Assembly: GCF_039537005.1 (NCBI RefSeq)
Contig: NZ_BAAAZR010000018.1
Span: 1-64,000 of the forward strand
Source of the DNA: Sphaerisporangium flaviroseum
Lineage (GTDB): Bacteria; Actinomycetota; Actinomycetes; Streptosporangiales; Streptosporangiaceae
Length of the DNA: 64,000 nucleotides
Reading direction: 5' to 3'
Shown here: positions 17,662-25,099 of the stretch, piece by piece
How the letters are laid out: every line of letters starts with the position of its first letter
Numbering within the stretch: position 1 is the first letter of the stretch
The notes under the pieces: generated by a model
Seen by the model: only the letters and a program-made list of their open reading frames with translations
Told to the model about the DNA's origin: nothing
Databases searched by the model: none
Program-made: the position numbers and the translations under genes

Positions 17662-17705
17662 TGTACAACAAGAAGGCCGCGGATCCCTGGTACGGATCCG
17701 CGGCC
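17662..17705 (-). terminator. Attenuator terminator in the whiB7 leader
   Basis: A perfect 12-bp stem GGCCGCGGATCC with a 7-base loop, followed on the minus strand by TTCTTGTTGT. It lies between the leader ORF (ends 17727) and the whiB7 start (17597), so it must be read through for whiB7 to be expressed. Confidence 0.8.
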
Positions 17706-17752
17706 TGGAGGCTCATTTTCAACCGGTCAGGTTATGACCGGTTGCCTCCAGG
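17704..17752 (-). promoter_or_regulatory. Nested hairpins over the leader-ORF stop codon
   Basis: In the minus-strand RNA an inner 10-bp stem (CAACCGGTCA with its complement, 17720-17744, 5-base loop) contains the leader ORF stop codon. It lies within an outer 9-bp pairing between 17744-17752 and 17704-17712. The outer arm overlaps the first two bases of the terminator stem. A ribosome ending the leader ORF would disrupt these stems, the geometry of ribosome-mediated attenuation. Confidence 0.55.
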
Positions 17753-18065
17753 GTGGCGGACCCTGCACCCCACCATTGGCGGTGCTCTTGGTCTGCGCGT
17801 CGCCGACCGGGCCGTCGAAGATGGCCGGGTGGTCGGTGACCATGCCGGTGGTGTCGTAAGCGAAGGCGGCCTTGCCCAGGCGGACCTGAAGGAAGGCAGA
17901 CTTCTCCTGTCGCAGTCGCGCCGGACCATCGGTCATCAGACCAAGGATTTCGGGCGTGATGATCGGGGCGGTGAAGCTCCGGGCACCCGCGACGGGAACG
18001 ACGGTTTCGCTGCACAGGGAAGCGAGCCACGGCGTGGCGAACGTCGAATCCACGATCTTCTTCAC
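17727..18065 (-). CDS. Leader ORF upstream of whiB7 (112 codons)
   Basis: GTG start preceded by a strong GAGGGAGGTGA site, so it is translated. The 112-residue product starts MKKIVDSTFATPW and matches no family I recognise. Composition is not shadow-like (few Arg, many Thr, Val, Ala). It begins about 55 nt after the likely whiB7 promoter and ends 130 nt before whiB7, with its stop codon inside a hairpin directly ahead of a terminator. The last eight codons include AGG and ATA, both rare in this GC-rich genome. I infer that it acts as a regulatory upstream ORF, much longer than the short uORF known for mycobacterial whiB7. An independent small protein is the alternative. Confidence 0.65.
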   Translation of the reverse strand: MKKIVDSTFATPWLASLCSETVVPVAGARSFTAPIITPEILGLMTDGPARLRQEKSAFLQVRLGKAAFAYDTTGMVTDHPAIFDGPVGDAQTKSTANGGVQGPPPWRQPVIT

Positions 18066-18127
18066 GGGTGGTCACCTCCCTCTCGTGTGCGGGGTCGGAC
18101 AGATGTCGTCCGACCGGCTTGGTCATG

Positions 18128-18168
18128 ACTCTAAACGCGGACCGGGCAGCCCGGCAACATATTTTCTA
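18128..18168 (-). promoter_or_regulatory. WhiB7-type promoter of the whiB7 leader
   Basis: On the minus strand: AT-rich AGAAAATAT, then -35 TTGCCG (18152-18157), an 18-bp spacer, and -10 TAGAGT (18128-18133). An AT-rich block immediately upstream of the -35 is the known WhiB7 AT-hook target, so this looks autoregulated. Confidence 0.6.
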
Positions 18169-18178
18169 CCTGCGATTT

Positions 18179-19051
18179 TCAGGGATTCGCTACACGAATC
18201 ATGCACTCCTGCACCACCGAGACCGCGAGCTCTCCCGAGGGGGTGAACATCTGCCCCTGGGCGAGACCGCGAGCGTTGCCGGACCACGGTGACTCCTGAG
18301 CGTAGAGCACCCAGTCGTCGACCTTGAGCGGCCGGTGGAACCACATGGCGTGATCAAGGGAGGCGCCGACGACGTTCGAGGCGCCCCACGCCAGGCCGTG
18401 CGTCAGCAGCACGGTGTCGACAAGCGTGTAGTCGGAGGCGTAGGCCGCCAGCACGACATGGAGTAGCGGGTCGTCGGGCAGGTCGGCGTCGTAGCGGAAC
18501 CACACCTGCGTCTCGGAGCCGCGCAGCGACGGGTCGCGGTGGGCCTCCCAGGTGAGCGGCGTGACGTACCGCGCGTCCACGGGGCGCGGCTTGGCCAGCC
18601 ACTCGCTCCACGGCTCGGTGTCTCCGAGGAGGTCGCGCATGCGGTCCTGGAAGATCGGGAGCGTGTCGGGGCCGGGCACCGTCGGCATGGTCACCGCCTG
18701 GTGGCTGACGCCCTCCTCGGTGATGTGGAAGGACGCGGACAGCGAGAAGATCGTCTTGCCGTGCTGGATGGCCACCACCCGCCGGGTGGTGAACGACCGG
18801 CCGTCGCGTACGCGCTCGACGTTGTAGACGATCGGGATCGCCGGGTCCCCCGGCCGTATGAAGTAGGCGTGCAGGGAATGGACGGCGCGATCGTCGGGCA
18901 CCGTGCGCCCCGCCGCCACCAGCGCCTGCGCCGCCACCTGACCGCCGAAGACCCTCTGGATGCGCTCTTCGGGGCTGCGGCCACGGAAGATGTCGCGCTC
19001 TATCTGCTCCAGGTCGAGCAGGTCGAGGACCTCCTTGAGCGCTTCGTTCAC
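18179..19051 (-). CDS. tesB: Acyl-CoA thioesterase II
   Basis: This is a double hot-dog thioesterase of 290 residues that hydrolyses medium- and long-chain acyl-CoA to free acid and CoA. Family marks: RVFGGQVAAQALVAA near residue 33, VHSLHAYFIRPGD, RDGRSFTTRRV, and in the second half DYTLVDTVLL with SLDHAMWFHRP, which supplies the catalytic Asp region. Length is standard. The GTG start overlaps the uvrD2 stop by 4 bp, so it is translationally coupled to the helicase, though no functional link is apparent. Confidence 0.93.
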   Translation of the reverse strand: MNEALKEVLDLLDLEQIERDIFRGRSPEERIQRVFGGQVAAQALVAAGRTVPDDRAVHSLHAYFIRPGDPAIPIVYNVERVRDGRSFTTRRVVAIQHGKTIFSLSASFHITEEGVSHQAVTMPTVPGPDTLPIFQDRMRDLLGDTEPWSEWLAKPRPVDARYVTPLTWEAHRDPSLRGSETQVWFRYDADLPDDPLLHVVLAAYASDYTLVDTVLLTHGLAWGASNVVGASLDHAMWFHRPLKVDDWVLYAQESPWSGNARGLAQGQMFTPSGELAVSVVQECMIRVANP

Positions 19052-21114
19052 GTCACTTCCCCTCCGCGACAGATGTCCAGCACGGCCTCGCCGTACCGCT
19101 CGAGTTTGACGCGGCCGATACCGGCGATCGCGAGCAGGTCCTCCTCGGAGGTGGGGACCCGCTCGGCCATCGCCTGGAGCGTGACGTCGGTGAACACAAC
19201 ATAAGCCGGCACTTTTGCCTCTTTCGCCGCGTTCGTACGCCAGAGTTTAAGACGTTCCAACAGCTCTTCGTCGTAGTCGGCGGGACAGGTGGCACAGCGG
19301 CCCAGTTTCTGCTCCGCCCCGACGGTCAGCGTCTTGGCACAGACGCGGCACTGGATCGGGGTCGCGATGCGGGCCTGGCCGGAGCGCCGGTCTCTCGCCG
19401 GAGGGGTCGTACGGCTCCCGGCCGTGGCGTTCCCGGTGAGCCCGTCGAGGAAGCGGGACGGGCGACGCGCCTTGCGGCCCCCGAGCGACCGGGCGAGCGC
19501 CCATGACAGGTGGAGGTGGGCGCGCGCGCGAGTGATGCCCACGTAGAGCAGCCGGCGCTCCTCCTCTATCTGCTCGGGTTTCTCGGCGTAGATGATCGGC
19601 AGCATGCCGTCGGTGAGGCCCACCAGGAAGACCGCGTCCCACTCGAGTCCCTTGGCGGCGTGCAGGGACGCCAGCGTCACGCCCTCGATCGGCGGGGCAT
19701 GCTGCTCGGTGGCGCGGCGCTCAAGCTCGGCGACGAACCGCGGCAGGTCGCCGCCCTCGGCCGCGAGGTCCTCTGCCAGCTCGGCGAGGGCGTTCAGCGA
19801 CTCCCAGCGCTCGCGGGCGGTGCCGCCTCCCGGCGCCTCGGCGGTGAGGCCGATGCCGGCGAGGATGTTGTGGACGGCCTGCGCGAGCGGCTCCTCGTCG
19901 TTGGCGGAGCGGGCGGCTCCCCGCAGCAGCACGACGGCCTGCCGCACCTCTGACCGCTCGAAGAACCTCTCGGCGCCACGCAGCAGGTAGGGAATGCCCG
20001 CCTGGGCGAACGCCTGCTCGTACACCTCGGACTGGGCGTTGACGCGGAACAGCACCGCGATCTCCCGCGTGGGCACGCCTTGGGAGATCAGCTCCTTGAC
20101 CCGCTTGGCGACGGTCTCGGCCTCGGCGGGCTCGTCGTCGCACTCGGCGAAGACCGGCTTCGGGCCCTCGGGCCGCTGCGCGATGAGCTCGAGCCGGTGA
20201 GGTGTCCGCGCCTTGGCCAGCACGCTGTTCGCCAGGCCGACGACCTGTGGTGTCGAACGGTAGTCGCGCACCAGCTTGATGACCGCCGCGGCGGGATGCT
20301 CGACGGCGAAGTTGGTGAGATAGCGCGGGCTCGCGCCGCTGAAGGAGTAGATCGTCTGGTTCGGGTCACCGACGACGCAGATGTCGTCCCGCCCGCCGAG
20401 CCAGGTGTCGAGCAGGAGTTTCTGCAGCGGGTTGACGTCCTGGTATTCGTCGACCACGAAATAGCGGTACTGCTGGCGGATCTGGGCCGCCACCTCGGCG
20501 TGCTCGGTCATCACGGCGGCGGTCAGCTCGAGGATCGTCTCGAAGTCGACCATGTGGCGCCGGCGGCGAAGGGATTCGTACGCCTCGTAGAGGCGCGCGA
20601 CCTCCTCGGGGGCGATCGGCGGCGTACGGCCGGCCTTGGCGGCGAGGCCGGGGTAGTCCTCGGGGCCGACCTGGGTGACCTTGGCCCACTCGATCTCGCT
20701 CGCCACGTCGCGCAGCTCGCCGCGGTCGGGGTTGCGCCGGATCTCACGGCAGGCCTCGATCAGGATCGGCAGCTTGGACTCGACCACCCTCGGCGGGTCG
20801 CCGCCGATCACGCGGGGCCAGAAGTAGGTGAGCTGGCGGAGGGCCGCGGCGTGGAAGGTGCGCGCCTGGACGCCGTGGGCGCCGAGACCGCGCAGGCGCT
20901 GCTTGAGCTCGCCCGCGGCTCTGGTGGTGAACGTCACCGCCAGCACGCTCGGCGCGTCGACCACACCTGTCCGCACGGCGTGGGCGATGCGGTGGGTGAT
21001 CGCCCGCGTCTTGCCCGTGCCGGCACCGGCCAGCACGCAGACCGGACCCCGCACCGCCTCGGCCACCTGGCGCTGCTCCGGGTCGAGCCCGGCGAGGGCG
21101 TCTTCGTGCTCCAA
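19048..21114 (-). CDS. uvrD2: ATP-dependent DNA helicase UvrD2
   Basis: This is a superfamily 1A 3'-5' helicase of 688 residues. It has a Walker A VLAGAGTGKTR (about 27-37), Walker B VVDEYQDVNP, motif III GDPNQTIYSFSGA, VTLASLHAAKGLEWDAVFL (motif V) and VGITRA (motif VI). The C-terminus has a four-cysteine knuckle (CRVC and CATC) followed by an HRDC domain at about 610-680. This combination is the actinobacterial UvrD2 type. The TTG start has AGGAGG 6 bases upstream. Located as in mycobacteria between whiB7 and the mycoredoxin gene. Confidence 0.95.
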   Translation of the reverse strand: MEHEDALAGLDPEQRQVAEAVRGPVCVLAGAGTGKTRAITHRIAHAVRTGVVDAPSVLAVTFTTRAAGELKQRLRGLGAHGVQARTFHAAALRQLTYFWPRVIGGDPPRVVESKLPILIEACREIRRNPDRGELRDVASEIEWAKVTQVGPEDYPGLAAKAGRTPPIAPEEVARLYEAYESLRRRRHMVDFETILELTAAVMTEHAEVAAQIRQQYRYFVVDEYQDVNPLQKLLLDTWLGGRDDICVVGDPNQTIYSFSGASPRYLTNFAVEHPAAAVIKLVRDYRSTPQVVGLANSVLAKARTPHRLELIAQRPEGPKPVFAECDDEPAEAETVAKRVKELISQGVPTREIAVLFRVNAQSEVYEQAFAQAGIPYLLRGAERFFERSEVRQAVVLLRGAARSANDEEPLAQAVHNILAGIGLTAEAPGGGTARERWESLNALAELAEDLAAEGGDLPRFVAELERRATEQHAPPIEGVTLASLHAAKGLEWDAVFLVGLTDGMLPIIYAEKPEQIEEERRLLYVGITRARAHLHLSWALARSLGGRKARRPSRFLDGLTGNATAGSRTTPPARDRRSGQARIATPIQCRVCAKTLTVGAEQKLGRCATCPADYDEELLERLKLWRTNAAKEAKVPAYVVFTDVTLQAMAERVPTSEEDLLAIAGIGRVKLERYGEAVLDICRGGEVT

Positions 21115-21325
21115 CTGGGCCTCCTAACGTGCGATGCCGACAGGTGTGCTGGCATCATCCTTCCAGCAGCGAACGTCGCGCGTCGCTTCGCATGCGCACG
21201 ATCAAGGTCTATGCGTGCATGATCTAGGTATGCGGATGCGTGCGTTCGGAGCACTCCGACGTGCACAACAGGGGTACTTTGCCCCACAATGGGGGTGCCA
21301 TGATTACGGGGAAGGAAAGAGCCCA

Positions 21326-22348
21326 GTGAGAAGTGCGGTAACGGTGGGTTCTCTGGCGCTGGCCGCCGTCCTCCTCGCACCCGCCGCCGTGGCGCCGGCC
21401 GGTGCGACCACCGCGCCCACCCCCACCCCCAGCTCCAGCCCTCCCACCGCCGAGGAGAACCTGGCCGCGACCGTCGTGCGCACCTTTTCGTACGGGCGGC
21501 AGTCCGCGCGCCAGCGCATGGACGTGTGGTGGCAGCCGAACACCAAGCGCAAGCCGGGCGTCTTCGTCGTCCACGGCGGATGGTGGAACAGCGGCGACAA
21601 GAAGTACATGACCGAGGTCACCCGCTTGTACGCCGAGATGGGCTACACGGTCTTCAACATCAACTACCGGCTCGCGCAGGAAGCGGCATGGCCGGCCCAG
21701 CGCACCGACACGCTGGCGGCGATCGCCACCGCCCGCAAGCACGCCGACTTCTTCTCCTTCGATCCCGACCGTTACGTCATCATCGGGTTCTCGGCGGGCG
21801 GCCACCTCGCGACCTCGGTCGGCGCCTACAAGGACGGTCTTCCGGGCCTGCGCGGCGTCGTCGGGGTCTCGCCGGTGATCTCGCCGCTGACCGCGTACTC
21901 CGACGGGGACGAGGGCGCCGACTTCGACCAGCGCAAGCTGCGCCTGGCCGCCATCGCGCTCGCGGGCGGCTGCCGTCCGACGGGCGCCTGCGCGCGGGTC
22001 TGGTCCAGCATGGAGGTGCCCTGGCACGCGAGCGCGCACGACGCGCCCGTGCTCACCGTGCACTCCACCGACGAGTTCGTCCCCGCCTACCAGAGCGAGT
22101 TGCTCAAGGAGCAGCTCAACCAGGTCGGGGTGGCCATGAACATCCGCGTCGTGCCGGGGATCAACCACAGCATGCCGCTGTACCGCGAGCCGGGCGTCGC
22201 CACGGGCATCCTGGAGTGGGTCGCCGGCAAGCTCGGGGCGCCGGCCCCGGCGAAGCCCGGCGGCGCGAGGTCGGCCGCCTCCCAGACCTCGAGCCACCTG
22301 TCGTCTTCCTACAAGGTCACCGTCCGCAGGTCCGGCGCGGAGCGCTGA
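21326..22348 (+). CDS. Secreted alpha/beta hydrolase (esterase)
   Basis: GTG at 21326 gives 340 residues beginning with a signal peptide (VRSAVTVGSLALAAVLLAPAA, cleavage after AGA) and a Thr/Pro linker. The frame is open 64 codons further upstream, but those residues lack the signal sequence and a binding site, whereas GGGAAGGAAAG precedes 21326. Catalytic features of the BD-FAE/hormone-sensitive-lipase-like group: oxyanion motif HGGWW, nucleophile elbow GFSAGGH, acid in STDEFVP and His in INHSMP. It probably cleaves an ester in an exported context; the substrate is unknown. It is transcribed away from uvrD2. Confidence 0.88.
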   Translation: MRSAVTVGSLALAAVLLAPAAVAPAGATTAPTPTPSSSPPTAEENLAATVVRTFSYGRQSARQRMDVWWQPNTKRKPGVFVVHGGWWNSGDKKYMTEVTRLYAEMGYTVFNINYRLAQEAAWPAQRTDTLAAIATARKHADFFSFDPDRYVIIGFSAGGHLATSVGAYKDGLPGLRGVVGVSPVISPLTAYSDGDEGADFDQRKLRLAAIALAGGCRPTGACARVWSSMEVPWHASAHDAPVLTVHSTDEFVPAYQSELLKEQLNQVGVAMNIRVVPGINHSMPLYREPGVATGILEWVAGKLGAPAPAKPGGARSAASQTSSHLSSSYKVTVRRSGAER

Positions 22349-22435
22349 GCTCGGCGCCGGGAACACGAGCGATCCTCGGGGTGTTGCCAGCTAGTGCTAA
22401 CGCCACTCGGAGGACGTGAAGGGACAAGTCACGCT

Positions 22436-22681
22436 ATGGCGCTCAAGGTCTACACCACCAGCTGGTGCGGTCCGTGCAAGCGGCTCAAGGGCCAGCTGAC
22501 GCGGGAAGGCATCTCCTACCAGGAGATCGACATCGAGGCCAACCCCGCCGCGGCGGAGTTCGTGATGAGCGTCAACGGGGGAAACCAGGTCGTGCCCACC
22601 GTCGTGCTGGAGGACGGCACCACGCTGACGAATCCTTCCGTCATCAAGCTGAAGGGCCTGCTCGCACGCGCGCAGTCCTGA
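22436..22681 (+). CDS. Mycoredoxin/glutaredoxin-like protein
   Basis: This gene encodes 81 residues from the ATG at 22436: thioredoxin fold with WCGPCKRLK at the active site, cis-proline in VVPTVVLEDG and the TNPS segment typical of mycoredoxin-1 (Mrx1). Mrx1 reduces mycothiol mixed disulfides. Known Mrx1 proteins usually carry CGYC; here the motif is CGPC, as in thioredoxin, but size, the NGGNQ stretch and position between uvrD2 and nudC match Mrx1. A GAAGGGA site lies upstream. Confidence 0.88.
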   Translation: MALKVYTTSWCGPCKRLKGQLTREGISYQEIDIEANPAAAEFVMSVNGGNQVVPTVVLEDGTTLTNPSVIKLKGLLARAQS

Positions 22682-22718
22682 GCCAAGGGCGCGCTCGCAC
22701 ACGCGGACGCCACACCTC

Positions 22719-22749
22719 ACCGGCGATCGGGGTCTCCCCGGTCGCCGGT
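22719..22749. terminator. Convergent terminator between mycoredoxin and nudC
   Basis: Hairpin with 14-base arms (ACCGGCGATCGGGG against CCCCGGTCGCCGGT, one T:G mismatch) and a 3-base loop. Confidence 0.7.
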
Positions 22750-22765
22750 CGTCATGCGGGCGTGG

Positions 22766-23764
22766 TCACCAGTCGCCGGGGAGGTATCCCCCGTACCAGG
22801 TCTCGATGAGGCGGCGGGCGATCGAGACACCCGGGGGAAGCCGGATGTCGCCGTTCTCCACCGCGACGCCCAGCTCGGCCCTGGTGACCCAGAACGCCTC
22901 GGTGATCTCCTCGGGATCGCAGACGATGTGCGTGGTGGTCGCCTGCGCGAAGAACCCGAGCATCAGGCTGCGAGGGAAGGGCCACGGCTGGCTTCCGAGA
23001 TAACGCGGGTCGGTGACCGTGATCCCGACCTCCTCGAAGACCTCGCGCGCGACGGCCTGCTCCAGCGACTCGCCCGGCTCGACGAACCCGGCGAGGACCG
23101 AGAACCGTCCCTCGGGCCACTGGGGGCCCCGAGCGAGCAGGCAGCGGTCGTGTCCGTCGTGCACCAGCATGATGACCGCCGGGTCCACCCGGGGGAAGTG
23201 CTGGCTGCCGTCCTTGGGGCAGACCCGTGTGTGCCCGCCGGCCACGATGGTGGTGGGGCTGCCGCACCTCGGGCAGTGGTCGTGGGTGGCGTGCCAGGCC
23301 TCCAGGGCGACCGCGTTGACCAGCAGCCCGGCGTCGCGGTCTCCGAGCGTGGCCCCGGCCTTGCGCAGCCCTTCGGAGGCGACGTCGGCCCAGTCGGGGA
23401 CGTCCTGGATCGCTCCGGCCACCTCGGTGCCCTCGGGTAGCGGCAGGGGGGCGGGCAGCGGCAGTGGCGCCTCCACCGCGACGGCGAAGTAGGCGACGCC
23501 CTCGGGGTCGACCCCGAGAAGGTAGCGCTCACCCGCGGGGGCCTGATGCGGCGCCAGGAACACCAGCTCGGCGGTGCCGTTGTGGCGGCGGATCAAAGTG
23601 TTGCCGTCGTTGATCAGCATGACCCGCGTGCCGGGATCGGCCCAGGCGGTCTTCAGCCAGGCCTCGTCGTTCCGGTGCACCGCGGACCGGTCGACCCCTC
23701 CGCGCGCGAGAAGCAAGGGCCCGAGCAGCCCTTCGCTCAGCGGGCTCTCCTCCACCTTCGCCAC
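22766..23764 (-). CDS. nudC: NAD(+) diphosphatase NudC
   Basis: This is a 332-residue Nudix enzyme that cleaves NADH to NMNH and AMP and can remove NAD caps from RNA. Signatures: zinc ribbon start HCPRCGSPT, Nudix box GFVEPGESLEQAVAREVFEEVGI, and the NudC-specific SQPWPFPRSLMLGF. The ribbon is odd: CxxC is followed by only one further Cys (VCPKDGSQHFPR), with Asp at the fourth ligand position, so zinc binding may be weakened. Divergent from the siderophore operon; the intergenic region holds an iron box. Confidence 0.94.
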   Translation of the reverse strand: MAKVEESPLSEGLLGPLLLARGGVDRSAVHRNDEAWLKTAWADPGTRVMLINDGNTLIRRHNGTAELVFLAPHQAPAGERYLLGVDPEGVAYFAVAVEAPLPLPAPLPLPEGTEVAGAIQDVPDWADVASEGLRKAGATLGDRDAGLLVNAVALEAWHATHDHCPRCGSPTTIVAGGHTRVCPKDGSQHFPRVDPAVIMLVHDGHDRCLLARGPQWPEGRFSVLAGFVEPGESLEQAVAREVFEEVGITVTDPRYLGSQPWPFPRSLMLGFFAQATTTHIVCDPEEITEAFWVTRAELGVAVENGDIRLPPGVSIARRLIETWYGGYLPGDW

Positions 23765-23902
23765 CTCCCAGCAGATTGCCCATCCTATGCCGCCCAGGAG
23801 GACCGTCCGAAATGCCCGGCCATACCCACGACAACACGGTCATTTACCGGGATTAGCATGTCCGGCAGCAGGCTGATCTCCATACGGCTAAGATGCGACT
23901 GG

Positions 23903-23921
23903 TTAGGTTAGCCTTACCTGA
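23903..23921 (+). promoter_or_regulatory. Iron box (IdeR/DmdR-type operator)
   Basis: TTAGGTTAGCCTTACCTGA matches the 19-bp actinobacterial iron-box consensus (TTAGGTTAGGCTAACCTAA) at 16 of 19 positions. It ends 17 bp before the start codon of the siderophore operon, so iron-loaded IdeR/DmdR should repress the operon. Confidence 0.85.
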
Positions 23922-23938
23922 TAGCGGGGGTGTCCTGC

Positions 23939-25099
23939 GTGCGGCTGTACATCACCGCGCTCAATCCGAACGAATCGGTCACCGGTGGATTCCTTCCGGC
24001 GGCCCGCGCGCTGGGATGCGAGGTGACGCTTCTCACCGACCAGCCGGAGCGGTACTCCGGCGTGGAGACGCTTCGGACCGACGTCCGCGACGTCCGCTCG
24101 GTGGTCGACACGATCGCCCGCCACCACCCGCCCGACGCGATCTTCTCCAACTCCGACCACCTCCAGCCGGAGACCGCTCTGGCGGCCGACTACTTCGGGC
24201 TGCCCGCCAAGGACTGGCGCGCCTGCCTGACCGCCAAGAACAAGGCGCTCATGCGCCGCAGGCTCCAGGCCGCCGGGGTGGAGACCGTCCGATCCGTACG
24301 GATCGCGCCCGGCGACCCGATGCCCGCCGACCTGGCGTACCCGGTCGTGGTCAAGCCTCGCGAGGGCGTCGCCAGCGAGGACGTGGTCCTGGTCGCCGAC
24401 GGAAGCGACCTCGCGCGGGCCGTCAGCGGCATCCGTGCCCGGCGGCCCGGCACGACGCTGGTCGCCGAGGAGTACCTCGACGGGCCGCTGCACACCCTCG
24501 AAACGCTGGGCGACGGCCGTGCCCTGCACGTGCTGGGCGGGTTCCGCACCACCCTTGGCCCGCTGCCGTACTTCGTGGAGGAACGGCTCGACTGGGATCC
24601 GGTGTCCCCCGGCCCGTCGCCGCATGAGCATGTGCTGAGGGCTCTGAGCGCGATGGGCGTCGGCTTCGGCGCCTGCCACACCGAGTACGTCCTCACCGGG
24701 CGGGGGCCGCGCATCGTGGAGGTCAACTACAGGGTCATCGGCGACACCTGCGACTTCCTGCTCGCCGAGATACTGGGAATTCCGCTCTTCGAGTGGATCC
24801 TCGGTGTCCACCTCGGTGATCCGGTCACGGCTCCCCCGCGGGCGACCGGGCACGGAGCGGCCGTGAGTGTGATCGCCGGCCGGGCCGGCGTGATCAAGGA
24901 GGCTCCCGGCGAGGTGACCGAGACGCTCGGCGGCGTACGGCTCCATCACCGGCCGCTGCGCTCCCCTGGAGACACCGTCGAACCGACCCACACCAACCGC
25001 GACTATCTCGGCATCATCCGGGCGACCGGGCCGGACGCGAACGCCGTGAACCAGGCGATCGACGCCTTCCGCGTCCGTTGCCCGTGGGTGGTTCAGTGA
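23939..25099 (+). CDS. ATP-grasp ligase, first gene of the siderophore operon (PvsA-like)
   Basis: This 386-residue ATP-grasp protein has SNSDHLQPETALAADYFG (N-terminal domain), AKNKALMRRRLQAAGV, VVKPREGVASEDV (ATP-binding lysine), VAEEYLDGP and VEVNYRVIGDT (metal ligands). Such enzymes join a carboxylate to an amine through an acyl phosphate. Leading two NIS synthetases and a decarboxylase, it fills the place of PvsA/XssA of the vibrioferrin/xanthoferrin pathways, which ligates an amino acid. GTG at 23939 sits 6 bases after GGGGGTG; an in-frame GTG at 23930 overlaps that site. Its stop overlaps the next GTG (GTGA). An iron box lies upstream. Confidence 0.85.
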   Translation: MRLYITALNPNESVTGGFLPAARALGCEVTLLTDQPERYSGVETLRTDVRDVRSVVDTIARHHPPDAIFSNSDHLQPETALAADYFGLPAKDWRACLTAKNKALMRRRLQAAGVETVRSVRIAPGDPMPADLAYPVVVKPREGVASEDVVLVADGSDLARAVSGIRARRPGTTLVAEEYLDGPLHTLETLGDGRALHVLGGFRTTLGPLPYFVEERLDWDPVSPGPSPHEHVLRALSAMGVGFGACHTEYVLTGRGPRIVEVNYRVIGDTCDFLLAEILGIPLFEWILGVHLGDPVTAPPRATGHGAAVSVIAGRAGVIKEAPGEVTETLGGVRLHHRPLRSPGDTVEPTHTNRDYLGIIRATGPDANAVNQAIDAFRVRCPWVVQ

